Positions 41,946-47,543 of a stretch of DNA of 47,543 nucleotides are shown here, piece by piece. Under the pieces are notes generated by a model, which worked only from the letters and a program-made list of their open reading frames with translations, was not told the DNA's origin and did not search any database. Made by a program: the position numbers and the translations under genes. Source of the stretch: Deltaproteobacteria bacterium (GTDB lineage: Bacteria; SAR324; XYD2-FULL-50-16); NCBI GenBank assembly GCA_018645005.1, contig JABGPJ010000102.1:1-47543 (forward strand), written 5' to 3'. Numbering within the stretch: the first letter of the stretch is position 1; the number at the start of each line of letters is the position of its first letter.

Positions 41946-43532
41946 ATGGAAGAGTCCCAGATATCCTATTTCTCTGATCTGATTGAATACCAGGGACAGG
42001 CCCTCGGGGATAAGCCCTATATCATGTTCGGTGAAGAGCGGATCAGCTTTGCCGGTTATGACCAGGCGACCTGTCGTTTTGCCAACGGACTTCTGGCACA
42101 CGGCGTTGAAGCGGGGGACGGCATCGCTATTTTCATGGAGAATTGTCCGGAGTTTTTATACCTGTTTTATGGAGTGCCTCGGGCCGGACTCTATAGTGTG
42201 CCGATCAACGTGTCCCTCATGGGCGATGGGCTTCGATTTATTCTGGAGAATTCAGATGTAAAATACCTGGCAATTGATGATACGCTTTATCCAAAAATCG
42301 CAGAATTTGACAGTCCGGTGACGACAATCAAAAGGATTTTCGTACGCCGGACTACAGACCAGCCCCTGCCTGACAATACCATCGACATCAAAGAACTGTT
42401 CGCGGCACCGTCAGAAAAACCGGCCCATACGGTTAAAGAGGGTGATATATCACAGTTGTTGTATACATCCGGTACGACCGGTCTCCCCAAAGGAGTCGTC
42501 GGACGGCAGCAACCCGGTATAGCCTTGTGGTGGAAGATGGGCGCGGATACGATGTTTGCACCCGATGATATACTCTATACCTGCCTGCCCCTTTTCCATG
42601 CCAATGCCCTGATGCTGACCGCTGGCTTTGCTATGGCAGGCGGGCGTCCGTTCGGCCTGGACGTCAAGTTCACCGCTTCCGGATTCTGGGATCGTATCAG
42701 ATTTTACAAGGCAACCAGCTTCAATGGTCTGGGTGCCATGATCCCGATCCTGATAAAACAGCCGCAAAAAGACGACGATACCAACAATCCCGTAAAAATC
42801 GTCAATTCGGCAGCCTGCCCCGCCAATCTCTGGGAACCTTTTGAGAAACGGTTTGGCGTCAAAATTTATGAAGGCTATGGAGCGGTGGACGGCGGTGGAC
42901 TGGCCATCACCAATCGAGGAGATGGGCCGGTTGGATCGGTGGGTAAGCCTGCTCCCGAGATCGAGTGGAGGCTGGTTGACAACGATGAGAATGACGTCGC
43001 TCAGGGAGAATATGGTGAGTTGATCACAAAGAATAAAAATCAGCCGGCCAGTAAGGTCGAGTATTACAAAAATGAGGCGGCTTCCAGCAAAAAGGTCAAA
43101 GGGGGATGGATTCGGACCGGCGATCTTTTCTACGCGGATAACGAGGGTTACCTCTATTTTGTGGATCGAAAAACCGATTCCATGCGGCGCCGGGGTGAAA
43201 ATATATCCTCGTGGGAAGTGGAAAATATGGTGGAGAAATACGATGACGTGGAAGTTTGTGCAGCGTTTGGTGTCCCCTCGGAACTGGCTGAAGATGAGGT
43301 CATGATCTGGGTCAAGCCCAAAGACGGCCTCACCCTGAACCTGAAAGACCTGATGCAGCATTGTGCCAACGTCATGCCCTATTTTATGGTTCCACGCTTT
43401 GTGGACGTGGTCGACGATATCCCCCGTACGAAAACACTCAGAGTAAAAAAGACTGCTATGAAGAAGCAGGGTGTTACGGATCAGACCTGGGATAGAGAAG
43501 CGGAGATGCCGGAGCTGAAACTCAAAAAGTAG
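41946..43532 (+). CDS. AMP-forming acyl-CoA ligase
   Basis: 528-residue acyl-CoA synthetase/CaiC-like ligase. P-loop LLYTSGTTGLPKGVVG, A5 motif IYEGYGAVDGGGL (normally Y-G-x-T-E), A7 RTGDLFYADNEGYLYFVDRK, A8 hinge DSMRRRGENIS, and the C-terminal Lys region PRTKTLRVKKTAMK. It activates a carboxylic acid to its CoA ester with ATP. Asp and Gly in A5 in place of the usual Thr-Glu may reflect the subfamily. AAAGGAG lies before the ATG. In this operon it would start the pathway whose later steps are the dehydrogenase, reductase and thiolase. Confidence 0.92.
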   Translation: MEESQISYFSDLIEYQGQALGDKPYIMFGEERISFAGYDQATCRFANGLLAHGVEAGDGIAIFMENCPEFLYLFYGVPRAGLYSVPINVSLMGDGLRFILENSDVKYLAIDDTLYPKIAEFDSPVTTIKRIFVRRTTDQPLPDNTIDIKELFAAPSEKPAHTVKEGDISQLLYTSGTTGLPKGVVGRQQPGIALWWKMGADTMFAPDDILYTCLPLFHANALMLTAGFAMAGGRPFGLDVKFTASGFWDRIRFYKATSFNGLGAMIPILIKQPQKDDDTNNPVKIVNSAACPANLWEPFEKRFGVKIYEGYGAVDGGGLAITNRGDGPVGSVGKPAPEIEWRLVDNDENDVAQGEYGELITKNKNQPASKVEYYKNEAASSKKVKGGWIRTGDLFYADNEGYLYFVDRKTDSMRRRGENISSWEVENMVEKYDDVEVCAAFGVPSELAEDEVMIWVKPKDGLTLNLKDLMQHCANVMPYFMVPRFVDVVDDIPRTKTLRVKKTAMKKQGVTDQTWDREAEMPELKLKK

Positions 43533-43759
43533 GAGTTGAATACGGCAACATCCCCCTTCAAAGAGGAATTGACTAATCCAGATTGCAGAGAATTTCTGAA
43601 TATCACTTATCTTGATAATATTGAACACTAGAATTTTAAGAGGAGGAAAAGACAAGCCCCGATTTCTGGGTATTTATGGTACATGCTTGTGTTAGTGTTG
43701 GTGGCCGTTTGAAGTCGCAAAGTAACAATACATTTCAATCATCAAAAGGAGAGAGCAAG

Positions 43760-45298
43760 ATGAAAAAACGGATGGTGTTATTTGTTGCAGTAGTCACAAG
43801 TTTGATCCTGTCAGCAGGTTCTCTGATAGCTTATCCAAAGGATGAGGTGCGGGTGGCCTTGGCGTATGAACCGGCGACCGTGAATATTATGGAGATGAAA
43901 GGCGGGATTGATATTCCTGTCGTTGTTGTGATGCATGAATCCATACTCGCTACCGATCCGATTACCGGTGATCGCGTACTGAAAAATTCCCTGTCTGAAT
44001 CGATGATAGTGCTACCCGATAATAAATCGATTCAAGTCAGAATGCGGAAAAATGCGCGCTTCCATACGGGCGACCCCGTAACAGCCTATGATGTTCAATT
44101 CACCTATGAGCAGATAACCAATCCGAAAAACGCCAACATGATGGCACCGGTCATGGATGAAATTGAAGAGATCGAGGTGATTGACGACTATAATCTTATT
44201 TTTCACCTGTACGAGCCCTACGCCCCCTGGAAGGAACTGTTCTGGATCGGAATCGTCTCCAAGAAATATTATGAAAAGGTGGGACGCGAGAAGTTCCGCA
44301 AACATCCTGTGGGTAGTGGCCCCTTTAAATTTGTGGAACGTAAATCAGGGGAGTATGTCCTTTTTGAAGCCTGGAGGGAGCATCCCACATGGAAGTTGGA
44401 TTATAAAACACTGAGATTTATGACAATACCAGATGATGTAACCCGACTGGCGATGCTTGAGACCGGTGAAGTGGATATCGTCAGTAATATACTGCCGCAT
44501 AATCTGAAACGGTTGAAACGGAACAAGCATGTGGTGATAAAACGAGAAAGCAGAGTCCCCAGTCTGTTCGGACTGTCCGTTAAACCTGACAACTTCCCTA
44601 TTTTCAAGGACTCAACACTCACGGATGCGCTCTCATATGCCATCAATCGCCAGGAGATAGTTGATCGCGTCTTTCTGGGGGAGGGATATCCCATGTGGAT
44701 TTATGCCTCTAAATCAGAGCTGGGCTATGATCCAAAGTTCTCAGATGAGTTTAATCCGGAAAAAGCCAGGCAACTCATTAAAAAAAGCAAATACAAGCCT
44801 GGAGATCCCATGATTTTGTCCTACTCCAGTTCAGTGCCTAATTCGAGCATGATCGCTGCCATGGTGCAACGCTATCTGAGTAAAGTGGGTCTCACCATTA
44901 AGCTCCAGCAATTGGAGGCAGGGATCGCAGCGACCTACAATCGGAATCGCGACCCCAGGGAAGGACACATGACACTTTATGCCTGGGGCGGCGGCAGAGA
45001 CCCCAGCATCCGCCTGCAGATGAGCATTGTCAGTGACAGCCCCTATTCTTCGTGGGCCACCCGCCCCAGAGTAAAAGAGCTGGATGCCCTAGTTGCAGAA
45101 CAGGCCAAGGAGATGGATGAGGCCAAACGGCTGAAACTCCTGAATAAAATTCATGCAATCCTGGATGAATCTTCGGGAGGCCCCGTCCTACTTGGTGCCA
45201 ACATGATCTATGCCCATTCAGACAGGATTGACTATAACTGGCAAGCCCATGGCGAGTACGTGTACAATCTGCATCGTATTAAAATGGTCAAAAAATAG
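43760..45298 (+). CDS. family 5 solute-binding protein (ABC type), stand-alone
   Basis: 512 residues. AAAGGAGAGAG places the start at ATG 43760, with the signal peptide KKRMVLFVAVVTSLILSAGS to LIAYPKDE; no lipobox Cys. Mature part: VRVALAYEPATVNIM, the family signature VRMRKNARFHTGDPVTAYDVQFTYEQI, SGPFKFVERKSGEYVLFEAW, LSYAINRQEIVDRVFLGEG. This is the oligopeptide/nickel/DppA class of periplasmic binding proteins. No permease or ATPase gene is near, which is unusual. It sits between the acyl-CoA ligase and the hydrolase, so it probably captures the pathway substrate. TTAAGAGGAGG further upstream (43637) is a second ribosome-like site with no ATG. Confidence 0.9.
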   Translation: MKKRMVLFVAVVTSLILSAGSLIAYPKDEVRVALAYEPATVNIMEMKGGIDIPVVVVMHESILATDPITGDRVLKNSLSESMIVLPDNKSIQVRMRKNARFHTGDPVTAYDVQFTYEQITNPKNANMMAPVMDEIEEIEVIDDYNLIFHLYEPYAPWKELFWIGIVSKKYYEKVGREKFRKHPVGSGPFKFVERKSGEYVLFEAWREHPTWKLDYKTLRFMTIPDDVTRLAMLETGEVDIVSNILPHNLKRLKRNKHVVIKRESRVPSLFGLSVKPDNFPIFKDSTLTDALSYAINRQEIVDRVFLGEGYPMWIYASKSELGYDPKFSDEFNPEKARQLIKKSKYKPGDPMILSYSSSVPNSSMIAAMVQRYLSKVGLTIKLQQLEAGIAATYNRNRDPREGHMTLYAWGGGRDPSIRLQMSIVSDSPYSSWATRPRVKELDALVAEQAKEMDEAKRLKLLNKIHAILDESSGGPVLLGANMIYAHSDRIDYNWQAHGEYVYNLHRIKMVKK

Positions 45299-45393
45299 AC
45301 TGAAGATTGAAAGACAAAACAGCGGCCCCTGAGCAAAGTAGAAGGGACCTGCAGTCTCCGGCTTTCGGCCTAACAACCTTATAAAGGAATTTT

Positions 45394-46266
45394 ATGGCGT
45401 TCTTAGAAAAAGGTCATGTCAAAATCTACTATGAAGACTTTGGTGAAGGGGAACCGATCATCACCACCCATGGTCTGTCCGAAGACGGCACCTATTGGAG
45501 TGAAACCGGGGTCACGGCTAAACTGGCCGAAAACTATCGGGTGATCTCGATGGATATGCGGGGTCATGGCCGGACCAGGATTGATGGCCAGCCCTTTGGC
45601 TATGATGTGGCAACCATGGCCAATGATTTTGACCTGATCGCTGATGAATTGGGACTGGACAAATTTCACATCCTGAGTCACGCCACCGGGGGCATGGCAG
45701 CCGTGCGTTACGCCATGACATCTTCAGAACGGCTAATCAGCCTGATGCTGACCGACACCGGATCGGCCACAGTCCCGGAGACACCAGCTGAATTCAGCGA
45801 AATCGACCCGGAGGAGGCTAGACAGATGCATCTCGCGGGAGCAGAATTTTTCAAAAGCACTGCTCTTGAAGAGAGAAACGCTTATGTCAGGGCCAATCCC
45901 GGGGTCTTCCTGTTCAAGATGGATGAACATCCGGAAAAAGAGGAGATGTGGCAAATCTATGAGGGATTTGTACAGCGTCAGGATCCTGTGGCGGTTGGCA
46001 CTTTCATGGAACAGTTTTATGCCGATCCAAATCCCATGGTCAAGGGCCTCAGGCAGATCAAATGCCCGACCCTGGTACTGCTGGGAGAATTCGATCTCAT
46101 GTTTATTAAACCCAGTGAAATACTGGCCCGAGAGATACCGGACAACAAACACGTGATCATCGAAGGCATCGGACACATGACGGCCATAGAGAATCCCCTC
46201 CGGACCATTCAGGAACTGAGTGATTTTCTGGCAACCGTACGTGAGACCGGCAAAGCAAATCCATAA
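45394..46266 (+). CDS. alpha/beta-hydrolase fold protein without nucleophile Ser
   Basis: 290 residues, cytoplasmic. Oxyanion region TTHGLSEDGTYW, cap and MDMRGHGRT, the nucleophile elbow LSHATGGMAAVRY, acid Asp in LLGEFDLMF and His in IEGIGHMTAIENP. The elbow normally reads G-x-S-x-G; here it is S-H-Ala97-T-G, so the serine is replaced by Ala while Asp and His remain. The protein may therefore catalyse something other than ester hydrolysis, or use Thr98. AAAGGAA precedes the ATG. Last gene of the cluster, followed by a strong terminator. Confidence 0.85.
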   Translation: MAFLEKGHVKIYYEDFGEGEPIITTHGLSEDGTYWSETGVTAKLAENYRVISMDMRGHGRTRIDGQPFGYDVATMANDFDLIADELGLDKFHILSHATGGMAAVRYAMTSSERLISLMLTDTGSATVPETPAEFSEIDPEEARQMHLAGAEFFKSTALEERNAYVRANPGVFLFKMDEHPEKEEMWQIYEGFVQRQDPVAVGTFMEQFYADPNPMVKGLRQIKCPTLVLLGEFDLMFIKPSEILAREIPDNKHVIIEGIGHMTAIENPLRTIQELSDFLATVRETGKANP

Positions 46267-46302
46267 AAGTAAATATTCGAAGGCACAACGAAAAATTAAA
46301 AA

Positions 46303-46338
46303 GGGGGACACGATTCTTGTATCGTGTCCCCCTTTTTT
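46303..46338 (+). terminator. strong intrinsic terminator of the catabolic operon
   Basis: GGGGGACACGAT (46303-46314), loop TCTTGT, ATCGTGTCCCCC (46321-46332), then six T. Perfect 12-bp stem; it is preceded by an A-tract, so it can work in both directions. Confidence 0.92.
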
Positions 46339-46380
46339 CATTCAGCTTTTACGTTGTAAAAGCCTAACCGGACATTGCTG
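46339..46380 (+). repeat. right half of an R2 element
   Basis: CATTCAGCTTTT...AAGCCTAACCGGACATTGCTG equals the right arm of R2 (compare 20337-20375), joined directly to the terminator T-tract. The left arm is missing. Confidence 0.65.
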
Positions 46381-46509
46381 ACCAATATTACATTATAGAT
46401 GGTTACCTGATTGACCACTTTCTTTCAGCGGACTATTATTAACGGGTAAACTATTAATTCCAATTACGGCTGTCGAAGCACCAGCCTTAACAAAAACAAC
46501 GAGGACAAA

Positions 46510-47196
46510 ATGAACGAACTGTACTGGGTATTGTTGCTGCTCCTGAACTTTGCGGCGATTCTGCTGGCTTATCGAATTTTTGGTAAAACAGGACTCTACA
46601 TCTGGACACCGATTGCTGTCATTGTGGCAAACATCCAGGTACTGAAAACGATCGAACTCTTTGGCGTAGTCGCCACACTGGGAAATATTGTCTATGCCAC
46701 CAGTTTTCTGGCAACAGATATTCTCAGTGAAAATCATGGGAAAAAAGATGCCCAGAAAGCTGTTGCCATTGGCTTCTTTTCATTGATTGCGATGACCGCT
46801 TTCATGCAGGTTGCACTCCTTTTCACCCCTCACAGCAGCGATTTCGCCCATGAAAGCCTCTCGACACTGTTTTCGATCATGCCGAGAATTGCTCTGGCCA
46901 GCCTGGTAGCCTACCTGATTTCCCAACTGCATGATATCAAAGCCTACCATTTCTGGAAGACCAAATTCCCCGACACAAAACATATCTGGTTGCGAAACAA
47001 CGCCAGTACAATGGTCAGCCAACTGTTGGATTCTGTGATCTTTTCCACCATCGCCTTTTACGGGTTGTTTCCGATGAATGTATTTCTGGAAATCCTAATC
47101 ACGACCTACCTGTTGAAATGGCTTGTGGCAGCCCTCGATACACCACTCTTGTACCTGGCGAAAAGTATGCACAGCCGGGGTAAGATCCCTGTATAA
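46510..47196 (+). CDS. yhhQ: queuosine precursor transporter, YhhQ family
   Basis: 228 residues with six predicted TMs. Family marks of the VUT/YhhQ (queuosine precursor transporter) proteins: SFLATDILSENHGKKDAQKAV after TM3 (T-D-x-x-x-E-x-x-G), AYLISQLHDIKAYHFWK (Q-x-x-D), and WLRNNASTMVSQLLDSVIF (R-N-x-x-S-x-x-x-S-Q-x-x-D-S). It imports preQ0/preQ1 for tRNA queuosine synthesis. GAGGAC stands three nt before the ATG. No preQ1 riboswitch was recognised in the 130-nt leader. Independent of the catabolic operon, which ends in a terminator upstream. Confidence 0.93.
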   Translation: MNELYWVLLLLLNFAAILLAYRIFGKTGLYIWTPIAVIVANIQVLKTIELFGVVATLGNIVYATSFLATDILSENHGKKDAQKAVAIGFFSLIAMTAFMQVALLFTPHSSDFAHESLSTLFSIMPRIALASLVAYLISQLHDIKAYHFWKTKFPDTKHIWLRNNASTMVSQLLDSVIFSTIAFYGLFPMNVFLEILITTYLLKWLVAALDTPLLYLAKSMHSRGKIPV

Positions 47197-47285
47197 GTAT
47201 CCTTTTCACCTCTCGCACGTTCCAGTCAGCCAGGCCCAGGCCTGGCTCAGGGATTGCTGAGATCTGCAAATAGCCAAAAAAATTC

Positions 47286-47347
47286 TTGACAACTGTCTTG
47301 AACTGAGAAAATATTTATCCACATTACTAAGTAATTGTTTACTTAAC
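47286..47347 (+). promoter_or_regulatory. second copy of the promoter/operator at 36835
   Basis: TTGACA at 47286-47291, then GAACTGAGAAAATATTTA as at the first site, then ACTAAGTAA-TTGT-TTACTTAAC (47326-47347): 7 of 9 matches in the right arm. The offset between TTGACA and operator is 40 bp in both. The gene it serves lies beyond the window. Confidence 0.65.
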
Positions 47348-47391
47348 AGGGAAGGTCCGGATTAATTCCTGCCGTTATCAATGAATTACTC

Positions 47392-47543
47392 CGCCGCAAG
47401 CAGCGGGGTATCACTTGTCATTCCGGCAAAAGCCGGAATCCAGGAATGTGTTAGACTGGATCCCGGATCGGCGTTCGGGATGACAGGACGCCGCAAGCAG
47501 CGGGGTATCACTTGTCATTCCGGCAAAAGCCGGAATCCAGGAA
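47392..47543. repeat. REP-like repeats with a 55-bp direct duplication
   Basis: CGCCGCAAGCAGCGGGGTAT, followed by CACTTGTCATTCCGGC, AAAAGCCGGAATCCAGGAA, occurs at 47392-47446 and again at 47489-47543, running to the window end. Each unit contains the hairpin CATTCCGGC/GCCGGAATC. A GGATCCCGGATCGGCGTTCGG spacer is also hairpin-like. Only two units are visible, so more may follow. Confidence 0.7.

Noticed and set aside
42450-43655. 401-codon frame antisense to the acyl-CoA ligase
   Set aside because: No motif or signal; the ligase frame has all adenylation motifs.
46384-46509. preQ1 riboswitch upstream of the queuosine precursor transporter
   Set aside because: No preQ1-I or preQ1-II consensus stem-loop could be read in the 130-nt leader.
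47392-47543. CRISPR-like array from the duplicated 55-bp unit
   Set aside because: Only two long units with internal hairpins of REP type, no uniform short repeats or spacers, and no cas genes.

Overview
The window looks like a chromosome segment of an anaerobic, sulfate-reducer-like bacterium of the Desulfobacterota (former Deltaproteobacteria). This is inferred from gene style: multihaem c-type lipoprotein, CuA and polyferredoxin redox proteins, PAS/Cache histidine kinases, a flavin/Fe-S enoate reductase beside acyl-CoA genes, and at least two in-frame UGA codons that read as selenocysteine. No rRNA, tRNA, CRISPR array or transposase gene was seen. Small palindromic repeats are abundant and fill most intergenic gaps.

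Layout. 0.3-8.8 kb is ordinary chromosome: RibD/DHFR-like reductase, acyl-CoA thioesterase, Lon protease, MFS transporter, HAD phosphatase, an exported beta-barrel-like protein and a GNAT acetyltransferase. 9.5-27.3 kb is a periplasmic redox/copper island. It holds a small lipoprotein, a DUF411 (CopG-like) protein with UGA at the first Cys of its CxCC motif, a haem-binding protein, an ECF sigma factor with a three-TM anti-sigma whose tail is rich in Met, His and Cys, a rhodanese, a second anti-sigma copy with a decayed sigma gene, a CYCXC-family protein, DsbD, then PepSY / CuA cupredoxin / pentahaem lipoprotein / type-1 cupredoxin / CuA-polyferredoxin fusion, and a convergent TlpA-like thioredoxin with a U-P-K-C active site. 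Both UGA codons are followed 18-19 nt downstream by a hairpin whose loop starts with GG, as expected of a bacterial SECIS. Five sites sharing GAAATA-N13/14-GGTGTA lie in front of transcripts of this island and probably mark one regulon.

27.5-34.8 kb encodes two large membrane sensor kinases (one frameshifted at an A8 run) and an MFS transporter. 35.7-46.3 kb is a CoA-ester catabolic cluster: SDR, then a likely operon of acyl-CoA dehydrogenase, SCP2-type thiolase, FadH/BaiCD-type FMN/Fe-S/FAD reductase, acyl-CoA ligase, periplasmic solute-binding protein and an alpha/beta hydrolase lacking the nucleophile Ser, closed by a strong terminator. Its promoter carries a perfect 9+9 bp palindrome, and a near copy of the whole promoter/operator sits at the right end of the window. 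A YhhQ-type queuosine-precursor transporter follows the terminator.

How the parts may work together (inference): the anti-sigma senses copper or thiol state in the periplasm; the sigma factor turns on DsbD, the cupredoxin/cytochrome/polyferredoxin electron chain and TlpA(Sec); DsbD keeps the thiol and selenol centres reduced. The intergenic DNA is layered with at least five palindrome families nested inside one another, in one place four deep (19986-20469).
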